Numbered from the stretch's first letter, positions 40,540 to 49,992 are shown. The stretch is 64,000 bases of DNA from Allobosea sp. UNC402CLCol (GCF_000745475.1 NZ_KN050692.1:637955-701954); one strand, 5' to 3'. The notes: generated from the letters alone by a model not told the origin. Numbers and translations are program-made.

Positions 40540-42033
40540 ATGACGCTTTCCCTCGACGGTCTGATTCGTGACGGCCTCACCTTCGACGACGTGCTCCTGG
40601 AGCCGGGTCCGTCGGAGGTCATGCCGGCCGATGTCGACATCCGCACGCAGCTCACCCGCTCGATCTCGCTGAACCTGCCGATCATCGCCTCGGCGATGGA
40701 TACGGTCACCGAGGCCCGCATGGCGATCGCCATGGCGCAGGCCGGCGGGCTTGGCGTCATCCATCGCAATCTCGAGGCCGATCAGCAGGCCGCGCAGGTC
40801 CGCCTCGTCAAGAAGTTCGAATCGGGCATGATCGCGAACCCGATCACGATCCATCCCGACGAGACGCTGGCCGATGCGCTGTCACTGATGAAGCAGAACG
40901 GCATCTCCGGCATCCCGGTCGTCGAGCGCGGGCCGCAAGGCCACAAGGGCAAGCTCGTCGGCATCCTGACCAACCGCGACGTCCGCTTCGCCGCCAACCC
41001 GGACCAGCCGGTTTCCGAGCTGATGACCAAGGAGCGGCTCATCACCGTCCGCGAAGGCGTGAACCAGGAAGAGGCGCGCCGCCTGCTCCACCAGTTCCGC
41101 ATCGAGAAGCTGCTCGTCGTCGACGATCACTTTCGCTGCATCGGCCTGATCACCGTCAAGGACATGGAGAAGCAGGTCGCCCATCCCCACGCCGCGAAGG
41201 ATTCGCAGGGCCGCCTGCTCGTCGCCGCCGCGACCACGACCGGCGAGCAGGGCTTCGAGCGCTCGGAGATGCTGATCGACGCCGGCGTCGACCTCATCGT
41301 CGTCGACACCGCCCACGGCCATTCGGCCAAGGTGCTCGACGCGGTCAGCCGCGTGAAGAAGCTCTCCAACGCCGTGCAGGTCATCGCCGGCAACGTCGCC
41401 ACCGCCGGCGGCGCCCAGGCGCTGATCGACGCCGGCGCCGACGCGATCAAGGTCGGCATCGGGCCGGGCTCGATCTGCACCACCCGCATCGTCGCGGGCG
41501 TCGGCGTGCCCCAGCTCACCGCGATCATGGACGCGGCCTCGGCAGGCGTGAAGGCCGGCGTTCCGATCATCGCCGATGGCGGCATCAAATATTCGGGCGA
41601 CCTCGCCAAGGCGCTCGCGGCCGGCGCCTCCTGCGCCATGGTCGGCTCGCTGCTCGCCGGCACCGACGAGACGCCGGGCGACACCTTCCTCTACCAGGGC
41701 CGCTCCTACAAATCCTATCGCGGCATGGGCTCGGTCGGCGCCATGGCGCGCGGATCGGCGGATCGCTACTTCCAGCAGGACATCAAGGATTCGCTGAAGC
41801 TGGTGCCCGAGGGCATCGAGGGCCAGGTCGCCTATAAGGGCCCGGTCTCGGGCGTTCTGCATCAGCTCGCCGGGGGCCTGCGCGCCGCGATGGGCTATGT
41901 CGGCGGCAAGGATCTGGCGGATTACCAGGCCAAGGCGCGATTCATCCGCATCACCAGCGCCGGCCTGCGCGAGAGCCACGTCCACGACGTGACGATCGTG
42001 CGCGAGAGCCCGAACTACCCGACCCGCTCTTGA
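40540..42033 (+). CDS. guaB: Inosine-5'-monophosphate dehydrogenase
   Basis: Converts IMP to XMP with NAD+, the committed step of GMP synthesis; 497 residues. The ATG at 40540 is preceded by GGAG. The catalytic cysteine is in GIGPGSICTTRIVAGVG, and the flap and phosphate sites are SYRGMGSVGAMARGSADRYF and IIADGGIKYSGDLAKALAAG. Two CBS domains lie between about residues 95 and 205 (PITIHPDETLADALSLM and RLITVREGVNQEEARRLL). A strong hairpin follows the stop, before the MAPEG gene. Confidence 0.98.
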   Translation: MTLSLDGLIRDGLTFDDVLLEPGPSEVMPADVDIRTQLTRSISLNLPIIASAMDTVTEARMAIAMAQAGGLGVIHRNLEADQQAAQVRLVKKFESGMIANPITIHPDETLADALSLMKQNGISGIPVVERGPQGHKGKLVGILTNRDVRFAANPDQPVSELMTKERLITVREGVNQEEARRLLHQFRIEKLLVVDDHFRCIGLITVKDMEKQVAHPHAAKDSQGRLLVAAATTTGEQGFERSEMLIDAGVDLIVVDTAHGHSAKVLDAVSRVKKLSNAVQVIAGNVATAGGAQALIDAGADAIKVGIGPGSICTTRIVAGVGVPQLTAIMDAASAGVKAGVPIIADGGIKYSGDLAKALAAGASCAMVGSLLAGTDETPGDTFLYQGRSYKSYRGMGSVGAMARGSADRYFQQDIKDSLKLVPEGIEGQVAYKGPVSGVLHQLAGGLRAAMGYVGGKDLADYQAKARFIRITSAGLRESHVHDVTIVRESPNYPTRS

Positions 42034-42041
42034 GCCTGTCG

Positions 42042-42091
42042 CGCCTTCGTGCAGTCTGGCTCGCCCGGACGAGCCGGACTGCACGAAGGCG
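42042..42091. terminator. Strong 22-bp hairpin between guaB and the MAPEG gene
   Basis: Two 22-nt arms (starting CGCCTTCGTGCAGT and ending ACTGCACGAAGGCG) pair with a single T-G wobble around a CCCGGA loop, 8 bases after the guaB stop. There is no T-run, and the 3' arm touches the ribosome site (GGAGAG) of the next gene. It could be an attenuator, an mRNA-stabilising end or a small mobile palindrome. Confidence 0.6.
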
Positions 42092-42102
42092 GAGAGCAAC
42101 AC

Positions 42103-42513
42103 ATGGCCCTGAAGCTGGTCTACCCGGCGCTCGCGATGATCTTCTGGATCTTCGTGGTCGGCGTCATCCTGTGCGTTCGCCGCAAGAACGCCTTCACCTC
42201 GGGCGAGGTCCGGCCCGACGAGGTCTCGGTTTCGACCGAGCGCTACCCCGTCCCGGCCCGCCTCGCCTCGGCAAACTTCTCGAACCAGTTCGAGCTGCCG
42301 GTCGTCTTCTTCGCGCTGATCATGCTGGCCATCCAGGTCGCGGCGACGAGCTATGTCATGGCGGCGCTGGCCTGGATCTTCGTCGCCTCCCGCGTCGTCC
42401 ACACCCTCATCCATATCGGCCCGAACCAGCTGCCGCTGCGCGGCGCGGTCTATGGCGTGGGCGCCATCGCGCTGCTGTGCATGTGGGCCGGCGTGCTGGT
42501 GGCGGTGCTCTGA
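42103..42513 (+). CDS. MAPEG family membrane protein
   Basis: 136 residues with four hydrophobic helices, the fold of the MAPEG group (membrane-associated proteins in eicosanoid and glutathione metabolism). Family likeness is seen in SANFSNQFELPVVFFALIML and AWIFVASRVVHTLIHIGPNQ. The ATG at 42103 has GGAGAG upstream; the frame is open farther 5' within a hairpin, which is unlikely to be coding. Bacterial members are mostly uncharacterised; a glutathione-dependent role is only a family expectation. Confidence 0.85.
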   Translation: MALKLVYPALAMIFWIFVVGVILCVRRKNAFTSGEVRPDEVSVSTERYPVPARLASANFSNQFELPVVFFALIMLAIQVAATSYVMAALAWIFVASRVVHTLIHIGPNQLPLRGAVYGVGAIALLCMWAGVLVAVL

Positions 42514-42666
42514 GAGATGGCGTCCGGCCGTGCTGCGGCGGCCGATCCGTTAAGCATTCCCGCCATTTACCATGAATTCTTCAGGCGGCGACGTTGAGTC
42601 TTAACAAAAGGTAAACTACACAAATCGCGCGGCGGACGGTGAAACAAGCGTGGTTTGGAGTGGCGC

Positions 42667-43752
42667 ATGTTGCGTGTCCGTGATGGGTTCGAGCAGGCTT
42701 CCGCCTGCGGCGGGCAAGCTGTTGTCGCGGCATTCCGCCAGTCGCATCCCGCCGCCCCCCTGCCCGCGCGCAAGCCGTCGCGGAGCCGGCGTCTCATCGC
42801 GATGACCGCCGCCGGCCTCGCGCTCGGCGCCGGCGGCGCGATCCTGACGGCGTCCCTGGTCCAGGCCGAGGACGATGCCGGCATCCGCTCCTTCTTCATC
42901 GAGGAAGCCGCCCGCAAGGCCCAGCGCCAGGCCGATGCCTCGCCGCAGGCGAACGCCTATGCGCCGACCGGCAATGGCTGGCGCCTGCCCCTGTTCCGGA
43001 GTGGCGCGGATGGACGGCTCGCGCAGCCCGTGCTCGACCTCAATCCGTTTCGCCGCAATGCCCGCAAGGTCGCGCAGCGGCCGAACAAACCCGCCCCCAA
43101 AATCGCCCGGACCGACACGCTGTCGGCCACGGCGAAGACCGCCCAGACGATCTGCGTCCGGCTTTGCGACGGCTTCCACGCGCCGATCGGCCAGCTGCGC
43201 GCCTCCTCCGACCTGAAGGCGCATCAGGCTCTCTGCGAGGCGATGAACCCCGGCCTGCCGGTCAAGGTCTTCACCGTCGCTGCCGGGGCTGCCTCCATCG
43301 ACAATGCCGTCGCGGCCGATGGCCAGCGCTACGGCGCCCTGCCGACTGCCTACAGGCACGAGACATCCGCCAACCCCGCCTGCCGCCCCGCGATCGTGCA
43401 GGCTGGCGAGCAGCGCGTCTCGCTGCTGCGCGATATCACCTTGCGGCCCGGCGACAGTGTCGTGCTGGACGGCAAGGTCTCGACCTTCACGGGCGGATCG
43501 AGCTGGCCCTATAGCCGCCGCGACTTCCGCGATTTCCGCTCGGCCTCCGAACTCACCAAGGCCCAGCGCCGCCAGATCGACGAGCAGGTCGGCATCTCGC
43601 GGATGGAGGCGGAGGCGCGCAGCCTGCGCCGGCAGATGCGGGTTCGCGAGGCCAGCCTCGAGGGCGATACGGTGATGAGCGACGCCGTCCTGCGCGGATC
43701 GCTCGATTCCGACACGCGCGGCGCGGTGCGGATGATTCCAATTTCACGATAA
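42667..43752 (+). CDS. DUF2865 family exported protein
   Basis: 361 residues. The ATG at 42667 has GGAG 6 bases upstream. After a basic N-terminal region comes a hydrophobic segment (LIAMTAAGLALGAGGAILTA) ending in LVQAEDD, so it is exported or membrane-anchored with an unusually long leader of about 45 residues. The core CVRLCDGFHAPIGQL with later CEAMNPG and ACRPAIV is the cysteine pattern of DUF2865, a family found mainly in Rhizobiales and without a known function. The C terminus is charged and helical. It stands alone on the plus strand. Confidence 0.75.
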   Translation: MLRVRDGFEQASACGGQAVVAAFRQSHPAAPLPARKPSRSRRLIAMTAAGLALGAGGAILTASLVQAEDDAGIRSFFIEEAARKAQRQADASPQANAYAPTGNGWRLPLFRSGADGRLAQPVLDLNPFRRNARKVAQRPNKPAPKIARTDTLSATAKTAQTICVRLCDGFHAPIGQLRASSDLKAHQALCEAMNPGLPVKVFTVAAGAASIDNAVAADGQRYGALPTAYRHETSANPACRPAIVQAGEQRVSLLRDITLRPGDSVVLDGKVSTFTGGSSWPYSRRDFRDFRSASELTKAQRRQIDEQVGISRMEAEARSLRRQMRVREASLEGDTVMSDAVLRGSLDSDTRGAVRMIPISR

Positions 43753-43974
43753 CGGCAGCGCGGCTCGTTCGACGAAAGCCGTACGACTAGCAGCGCCGGA
43801 AATTCGCGAAGCTTTTCCGTGTGATGCTCGCTTTCTTAGAACCAGTCAAAATAAGAACCACTCTAGAAACCGTATAAGACATTGATTTTAAAAGACTATC
43901 CTGTTGACGGAGACGTCACGGGGCCTTTATCCCTCGCCCAACGCACCGACTTGCCCAACCGAGGGAACACAAGA

Positions 43975-44985
43975 ATGATCGGAAAGAAGCATCTTGGCCT
44001 GCTGGCCCTGTCGTCCTGCCTGCTCGGGGCGCCGGCCTTCGCCCAGAGCGTCAATCTCTACACGACGCGCGAGCCCGCCCTCCTCAACCCGGTGCTGGAA
44101 GCCTTCACCGCCGATACCGGCATCAAGGTCAACGCGGTCTTCCTGAAGGACGGCTTGCAGGAGCGCATCCGCGCCGAGGGCGCCAACAGCCCGGCCGATC
44201 TGATGCTCCTCGTCGATGTCGGCGAGATCAACGCCGCCGTCGATGCCGGCATCACCCAGCCGCTCAAATCGACGACCATCGAGAAGGTCGTGCCGGCGCA
44301 GCTTCGCCCCGACGACAACTGGGTCACGCTGACCAAGCGCGCGCGCATCGTCGTGGCCTCGAAGGAGCGCGTGGCGCAGGACGCCATCACCTATGAGGAG
44401 CTGGCGGATCCGAAGTGGAAGGGCAAGTTCTGCATCCGCGCCGGCCAGCACCCCTACAACAACGCGTTCTTCGCCGCCTATGTCGCCCATAACGGCCCGG
44501 ACAAGGCCGAGGGCTATCTGAAGGCCCTGCGCGCCAACGCGGCCCGCAAGCCCGGCGGCGGCGACCGCGACGTCGCCCGCGACATCCAGTCCGGCCTCTG
44601 CGACGTGGCCATCATCAACACCTACTATATCGGCCTGATGAGCCAGGCGAAGAACGAGCAGAAGGGCTGGTTCGACGCGATCAAGCCGCTCAAGACCACC
44701 TTCGCCAATGGCGGCACGCATGTGAACGTCTCGGCCGTCGCGCTGGCGAAGAACGCGCCGAACAAGGACAACGCCGTGAAGCTCGTCGACTACATGCTCG
44801 GCGAGAAGGCCCAGGCCCTCTATGCCAACGGCAATTTCGAGTTCCCGGTCAACGCCGCCGTCACCGACAGCGCCGCCGTGAAGCTGCTCGGCCCGGTCAC
44901 GCCGGACAAGCTGCCGCTCTCTGAGGTCGCCAAGCAGCGCAAATCCGCGGCCGATCTCGTCGACAAGGTCGGTTTCGACAGTTGA
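43975..44985 (+). CDS. fbpA: Ferric-iron ABC transporter substrate-binding protein (FbpA/FutA family)
   Basis: Periplasmic Fe(3+) binding protein, 336 residues, with signal peptide MIGKKHLGLLALSSCLLG and cleavage at AFAQ. Blocks typical of the family are SVNLYTTREPALLNPVLEAF, YEELADPKWKGKFCIRAGQH, GDRDVARDIQSGLCDVAIIN and the double tyrosine INTYYIGLM, which binds iron in FbpA proteins. Start ATG 43975 has GAGGGA upstream. The permease gene starts within its stop codon. The 222-bp upstream gap is AT-rich and holds TTAGAACCA and TCTAGAA motifs that loosely resemble half-sites of the Irr box; I could not confirm a regulator site. Confidence 0.92.
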   Translation: MIGKKHLGLLALSSCLLGAPAFAQSVNLYTTREPALLNPVLEAFTADTGIKVNAVFLKDGLQERIRAEGANSPADLMLLVDVGEINAAVDAGITQPLKSTTIEKVVPAQLRPDDNWVTLTKRARIVVASKERVAQDAITYEELADPKWKGKFCIRAGQHPYNNAFFAAYVAHNGPDKAEGYLKALRANAARKPGGGDRDVARDIQSGLCDVAIINTYYIGLMSQAKNEQKGWFDAIKPLKTTFANGGTHVNVSAVALAKNAPNKDNAVKLVDYMLGEKAQALYANGNFEFPVNAAVTDSAAVKLLGPVTPDKLPLSEVAKQRKSAADLVDKVGFDS

Positions 44986-46667
44986 GCCCGGGCACGACGC
45001 TCGCGCTTTCGCGGCGGCCGCCATTCGCTTGGCGGCCGTCGACGCGTTTTGCCTTCGTCTCGCTTCTCGGCGCGGCGCTCGTGCTGATGCCGCTGGCGGC
45101 GCTGGTCGCGACCGCCCTGTCCTCGCGCGAGGCGGCCGAGATCTGGCCGCATCTTGCCGCCAATGTGCTGCCGGCCGCGCTCGGCCAGACCGCGCTGCTG
45201 CTCGCCGGCGTCGGGATCCTGTGCGCCGTGATCGGCACGGGCACCGCCTGGCTGGTGACCCAATACGAGTTCCCCGGCCGGCGCTCGCTCGAATGGCTGC
45301 TCGCCCTGCCGCTGGCGCTGCCGACCTACATCACCGCCTATATCTACGTCGAATTCCTCGGCTTCAACGGCCCGCTGCAGGCCGCGCTGCGCGCCCTGAC
45401 GGGCTGGCGCTCGCTGCGCGACTACTGGTTTCCGGACCCGCGCAACCTGGCCGGCGCGGTCGTCATCATGGCGCTCGTGCTCTACCCTTATGTCTATCTG
45501 AGCACACGCGCGCTCTTCGGCATCCAGGGCGCCTCCATCGTCGAGGCGGCCCGCACGCTCGGCGCCGGCCGGGCGAGGCTGTTCTGGCGCATCGGCCTGC
45601 CGCTTGCGCGGCCGGCGCTGGCGGCCGGGCTCACCCTCGTCCTGCTCGAGACGCTGAACGACATCGGCGCGACCGAATATCTCGGCGTCCGCTCGCTGAC
45701 GCTCTCGATCTACACGACCTGGCTCAATCGCGGCTCGCTGGCGGGCGCCGCCCAGATCGCCTGCGTCATGCTGCTCGTCGTCTTCGCCCTGATCGCCGTC
45801 GAGGCGAAACTGCGCGGCCAGCGCCGCTTCGCCCTCTCCGCGCGCCAGCCGCGCGCGCTTGCCCGCAAGCGGCTGCATGGCCGCGACGCCCTGTTGGCCG
45901 TGCTGGCCTGCGCGCTGCCGGTGCTGTTCGGCGCGGCGCTGCCGATCGGATATCTGCTGGTCGAGGTGCTGCAGCGTGACCTGTCGAGCCAGCTCGACAC
46001 CGGCCTCCTGCGCCTGCTCGGCAACGCGCTGCTGCTTGCGGGCACGGCAGCGCTGCTGGTCGTCGGGCTCGGCATCGGGATCGTCTCCGCGGGGCGGCGT
46101 GGCCGCGAAGCCTGGCTGAAGCCGCTCGCGCGCCTTGCCGCCCTCGGTTACGCGGTTCCGGGCACGGTGCTGGCGCTCGGCCTGCTGGTGCCGCTCGCCG
46201 GCTTCGACAATGCCGTCGCCAACGCGTCGCGGCAGTTTCTCGGGCTGAATCCCGGGCTGATCCTGATCGGCTCGGGCGCGGCGCTCGTCATCGCCTATGT
46301 CGTGCGCTTCCTCGCCATCGGCATCTCCGGCGTGGAAAGCGGGCTCGCCCGCGTCTCGCCGCGCATCGACGATGCGGCGCGCGGACTCGGCGCCGGCGGC
46401 GCGGAAATCCTGCAGCGCCTGCACTGGCCCCTCGCCCGCCCCGCCATCGCCGCGGCCGCCCTGCTCGTCTTCGTCGACGGGCTCAAGGAACTCCCCGCGA
46501 CGCTGCTGCTGCGGCCGCTCAACCTCGACACGCTGGCGACGGTCGTCTATGGGCACGCCTCCCGCGGCGTCTTCGAGGAAGGCGCGCTCGCGGCTTTGCT
46601 CATCATCCTCGCCGGCCTCTATCCCGCCATGATTCTGGCGAGAACCGGTGCAAACCAAAGGGGATAG
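44982..46667 (+). CDS. fbpB: Ferric-iron ABC transporter permease (FbpB family)
   Basis: 561 residues holding two binding-protein-dependent permease halves in one chain, as in FbpB/SfuB, with about 12 helices. The EAA coupling loops are visible in both halves: IVEAARTLGAGRARLFWRIG and IDDAARGLGAGGAEILQRLH. The start is a TTG at 44982 that shares bases with the fbpA stop (TTGA). The expected ATPase gene fbpC is absent: the next gene is an AsmA-like protein. The transporter must use an ATPase encoded elsewhere. Confidence 0.93.
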   Translation: MSPGTTLALSRRPPFAWRPSTRFAFVSLLGAALVLMPLAALVATALSSREAAEIWPHLAANVLPAALGQTALLLAGVGILCAVIGTGTAWLVTQYEFPGRRSLEWLLALPLALPTYITAYIYVEFLGFNGPLQAALRALTGWRSLRDYWFPDPRNLAGAVVIMALVLYPYVYLSTRALFGIQGASIVEAARTLGAGRARLFWRIGLPLARPALAAGLTLVLLETLNDIGATEYLGVRSLTLSIYTTWLNRGSLAGAAQIACVMLLVVFALIAVEAKLRGQRRFALSARQPRALARKRLHGRDALLAVLACALPVLFGAALPIGYLLVEVLQRDLSSQLDTGLLRLLGNALLLAGTAALLVVGLGIGIVSAGRRGREAWLKPLARLAALGYAVPGTVLALGLLVPLAGFDNAVANASRQFLGLNPGLILIGSGAALVIAYVVRFLAIGISGVESGLARVSPRIDDAARGLGAGGAEILQRLHWPLARPAIAAAALLVFVDGLKELPATLLLRPLNLDTLATVVYGHASRGVFEEGALAALLIILAGLYPAMILARTGANQRG

Positions 46668-46762
46668 CCGGCTCTGCCGGCTCGACAAGCGGCATCGATC
46701 GGCCTAAACCCTGTGCCGCCAGGGGGCTGGCTGACTTTCGGCCCGTACCGATTCGGAAGTCC

Positions 46763-48526
46763 ATGACCAAACGCGCCGCGTTTCTCGCCTTCAGCCTCGT
46801 TGTCGCGATCGGCCTGCTCGGAGTGCAGTCCTGGAACCTCGCGCTCGGCCGGGTCGAGCGGCGCGCCATCGTGGCGATCGAGGAGCGAACCGGCTTCGTC
46901 GTCAGGTCGCTCGAGCGTGCCGAGATCGCCTTCCTGCCGCTGCCGCGCATCAGCCTGTCCAAAGTGGTCTTCTCACAGCGTGACGGCACCGTCGCCGGCG
47001 AGGCCCTCCGGGTCAGGGGCTATCTGCGCCTGCTGCCGCTGCTCACGGGCCGGCTCAGCTTCGACCGCGTCGATCTCCTCGCGCCGCAGATCGACGTCGC
47101 CGTGGCGGCCGAGAGCGACGGGCTGACCGACTGGCTGGCCCCGCCTTTGGCCGAGCTGGAGAAGCTGCGGAGCCAGGGCCGCATCGTCATCCGCTCCGGC
47201 TCCGTGTTCCTGCGCAGCGGCACCGCGATCCAGAGCATCGTGCGCGACGTCAACCTGGTCATCGACGAGCGCGAGCAGAACGAGCCCTTCAGCCTCGCCG
47301 GCTCGTTCAAATGGCGGGGGGTGCCGACCGATGTCAGCCTTCTCTGGCCGGTCGTCGGCGGCAGCGCCAAGGCCGCGCTCTCCGCCGCCTCGCCCCTGCT
47401 GAAGCTGCGCTTCGAGGGCACGCGCTCCGGCCCCGGCGAGCCGGTCGTGACGGGCATGCTCGCCCTCTCCACGCCTTCCGTCCCCGGCCTGCTCGACTGG
47501 TTCGGCGAGAAGTCGCGGCTGTCGGCCGCGCTTGGTGCCCTGACGCTCAATGCCGACCTTCAATTGAAACCGCGGGAAGCCTCGTTCAACAATGCCGTGG
47601 CAAGCCTCGACGGCGACCGCCTCGACGGCGTCGTGAAGCTGACGGATGTCGACGGCCGCTTCGCGCTGTCGGGTACGCTGGCCGGCGCCAGCCTCGACCT
47701 GGGGCGCCTGATCGACCGGCTGCCGCTGCCGGCGATCGATGCCCGCGACACCAGCCCGTTCAATCTCGACGGCTGGACGGGGCGCGACATCGATCTGCGG
47801 ATCTCGGTCGATGCCGCCCGGCTGAACGGCGCCCGCCTTGCCGATGTCGCGACCTATGTCCTGGTCAAGAAGGGCCGCTTCGAGACCGGCCTCCTGCGCG
47901 CCTCGGCCTATGGCGGCACGGTCAAGGGCCGCCTCCTCGCGGTGAGCGCACCGACCGGCGTGGATGTGAAGGTCCAGGCGGGGGTCGACAAGGTCGATTT
48001 CGGCCGCGCCGCGGCGGATGTGCCCCGGCTGACGCGGCTCACCGGCACCGGCGGCTTCCAGCTCGCTCTGGACGGCGCAGGCCGGACCTTCGACGAGTTG
48101 CTCGGCTCGATGACCGGGCGCGCCGGCATCAACCTGAAGCAGGGCGAGATCGGCGGCGTCGCCCTCTCCGAGTTGCTGCGCCGGGCGGAGCGAAACCCGT
48201 CGCTTCTCCTGCGCGACTGGCGCCAGGGCAAGACGCCTTTCGACACGCTGGCCGCCAATGCCGGCATCGCCAACGGGCTGCTCGTGCTGACCGATGCGCA
48301 AGTGAGCGGATCGAATTATCGGCTCAATCTCTCCGGCAATGCCTCGCTGCGCTCGCGCCTGCTCGACATGCGCGCCACGCTCGCCTCGCTCAACGGCTCG
48401 CTCAGACTGCCGCTCCTCCTCACCGGCCCCATCGACGCCCCCGATCTCGATCTGGAGAGCGAGGCCTTCCTCAGCCCGACCGGCAGCACCGGCACCGCGG
48501 CGGTTCCGGCCTTGCTCGGGCGCTGA
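46763..48526 (+). CDS. AsmA family protein
   Basis: 587 residues with an N-terminal membrane anchor (AAFLAFSLVVAIGLLGVQSW) and a long periplasmic part of repeated beta segments, for example RLSFDRVDLLAPQIDVAVAA and INLKQGEIGGVALSELLRRA near the end. The C-terminal part resembles the AsmA_2 region. AsmA-like proteins are thought to take part in lipid transport between membranes or outer-membrane assembly. No repeat of the much longer TamB/YdbH type is seen. It follows fbpB by 95 bases on the same strand but is probably unrelated in function. Confidence 0.85.
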   Translation: MTKRAAFLAFSLVVAIGLLGVQSWNLALGRVERRAIVAIEERTGFVVRSLERAEIAFLPLPRISLSKVVFSQRDGTVAGEALRVRGYLRLLPLLTGRLSFDRVDLLAPQIDVAVAAESDGLTDWLAPPLAELEKLRSQGRIVIRSGSVFLRSGTAIQSIVRDVNLVIDEREQNEPFSLAGSFKWRGVPTDVSLLWPVVGGSAKAALSAASPLLKLRFEGTRSGPGEPVVTGMLALSTPSVPGLLDWFGEKSRLSAALGALTLNADLQLKPREASFNNAVASLDGDRLDGVVKLTDVDGRFALSGTLAGASLDLGRLIDRLPLPAIDARDTSPFNLDGWTGRDIDLRISVDAARLNGARLADVATYVLVKKGRFETGLLRASAYGGTVKGRLLAVSAPTGVDVKVQAGVDKVDFGRAAADVPRLTRLTGTGGFQLALDGAGRTFDELLGSMTGRAGINLKQGEIGGVALSELLRRAERNPSLLLRDWRQGKTPFDTLAANAGIANGLLVLTDAQVSGSNYRLNLSGNASLRSRLLDMRATLASLNGSLRLPLLLTGPIDAPDLDLESEAFLSPTGSTGTAAVPALLGR

Positions 48527-48683
48527 TCGTTTCGGGGCCTCGCGCCATTCCGCCTCGCGCCGCATCGTCTTCACGCGAACCGGTATCCGCTTCGCCCGAA
48601 AAGGCTCTCGCTTTCCCCTCCCGCGAAAATCCGGTCTGATGCCGCGTGGCCTCGCGAAGGCCGCGGGAGGTGGAGGGAACGAC

Positions 48684-49862
48684 ATGCGGATAGGGATCAC
48701 GGGCGCGCTTGCGCTCGCAGCGATGATGGTGACGGGAATGGCCGGGGCGCAGGAGACGATCGTCGAGAAGAAGGTCTTCGAGCTGCCGAGCTTCACGACC
48801 CAATCGGGACGCACGCTGAAGCAGGTCCGCGTCGGCTGGGAGAGCTACGGCACGCTCAATGCCGACAAATCCAACGCCGTGCTGATCTGCCACTTCTTCT
48901 CCGGCAACTCGCACGCCGCCGGCAAATACGACGCCGCGGACGCCGCGCCGGGCTATTGGGACGCGATCATCGGCCCCGGCAAGGCGATCGACACCAACAC
49001 GTATTTCGTCATCGCCTCCGACACGCTGGTCAACCTCAACACCGGCGACCCGAAGACGACGACCACCGGCCCGGCCTCGATCGATCCGGATACCGGCAAG
49101 CCTTACGGCCTCAATTTCCCGATCGTCGGCATCCGCGACTTCGTCGAGGTCCAGAAAGCGCTGGTCGAAAGCCTCGGCATCAAGAAGCTCGCGCTGGTCG
49201 CCGGCCCCTCGATGGGCTCGCTCCAGACCTTCGAATGGGCGGCGAGCCATCCCGAGATGGTCGCCAAGGCGATGCCGGTGATCGGCGCGGCCGAGGCCGA
49301 CGCGATGCTGATCGGCTGGCTCGACGTCTGGGCGGCGCCGATCCTGGCCGATGCCAACTGGAACAATGGCGATTATTACGGCAAGGCCCCGCCGCTCGCC
49401 GGGCTCGCCAAGGCGCTGACGGCGGTGACGCTCCATGCCAACCATCAGGACTGGGCCAACGCCACCTTCGGCCGCCGCCCGGCCAAGGAAGGCGAGAATC
49501 CGGGCAAGACGCTCGCCGACAAGTTCCAGGTCCAGAGCGTGCTCGACAATGCCGGCATGGCCCGCGCCAAGCTCTCCGACGCCAACCACTTCCTCTATCT
49601 GGTCAAGGCGAACCAGCTCTTCACCACCGGCGGCACCTCGCTGGCCGACGGCATGGCCAAGATCAGGGCGCCGATGCTCTACATCACCCAGCCGAAAGAC
49701 CTCGTCTTCACGGCGGATGCGGTGGAGCGCACGCTGAAGGCCGCGAAGGATGCCGGGCGCGACATCACCCATGTCACCATCGACGGCGTTCGCGGCCATC
49801 TCGACGGCGTCATCTCGATGAAGCAGGCGGAGGGCGCGATCCGGGCCTTCCTGGAGAAGTAG
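48684..49862 (+). CDS. Secreted alpha/beta hydrolase related to homoserine acetyltransferase (MetX)
   Basis: 392 residues. The ATG at 48684 follows GGAGGTGGAGGG and opens a signal peptide (MRIGITGALALAAMMVTGMA, cleavage near GAQE). The mature protein is MetX-like: CHFFSGNSHAAG, YWDAIIGPGKAIDTNTYFVI, TGPASIDPDTGKPYGLNFPI. The catalytic triad is Ser in AGPSMGSLQTFEW, Asp in TQPKDLVFTADAV and His in GVRGHLDGV. True MetX enzymes are cytoplasmic and act in methionine synthesis, so an exported copy likely has another substrate. It stands alone before a convergent amidohydrolase. Confidence 0.88.
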   Translation: MRIGITGALALAAMMVTGMAGAQETIVEKKVFELPSFTTQSGRTLKQVRVGWESYGTLNADKSNAVLICHFFSGNSHAAGKYDAADAAPGYWDAIIGPGKAIDTNTYFVIASDTLVNLNTGDPKTTTTGPASIDPDTGKPYGLNFPIVGIRDFVEVQKALVESLGIKKLALVAGPSMGSLQTFEWAASHPEMVAKAMPVIGAAEADAMLIGWLDVWAAPILADANWNNGDYYGKAPPLAGLAKALTAVTLHANHQDWANATFGRRPAKEGENPGKTLADKFQVQSVLDNAGMARAKLSDANHFLYLVKANQLFTTGGTSLADGMAKIRAPMLYITQPKDLVFTADAVERTLKAAKDAGRDITHVTIDGVRGHLDGVISMKQAEGAIRAFLEK

Positions 49863-49882
49863 GTTCGCTTGACGCGAAACAC

Positions 49883-49977
49883 GTCATTCCGGGCTTGATC
49901 CGGAATCCATCGGAGAGCGCTCAAGCCCTGTGATGGATTCCGGATCGGCGCCGCCAAGGCGGTTTGTCCGGAATGAC
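49883..49977. repeat. Palindromic intergenic repeat, family A, copy 3
   Basis: A 95-bp composite palindrome bounded by GTCATTCCGGG and TCCGGAATGAC, with CGGAATCCAT / ATGGATTCCG inside. It is closest to copy 1 (both share GATGGATTCCGGATCGGCG). It lies between the convergent ends of the MetX-like gene and the M20 gene. Confidence 0.85.
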
Positions 49978-49992
49978 CACTCGCCTCCGGGC

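Noticed and set aside
43905..43918. TGACG-GAGA-CGTCA inverted repeat before fbpA as an iron-regulator site
   Set aside because: It does not fit the RirA (TGA-N9-TCA), Irr or Fur patterns, and 5-bp arms are common by chance.
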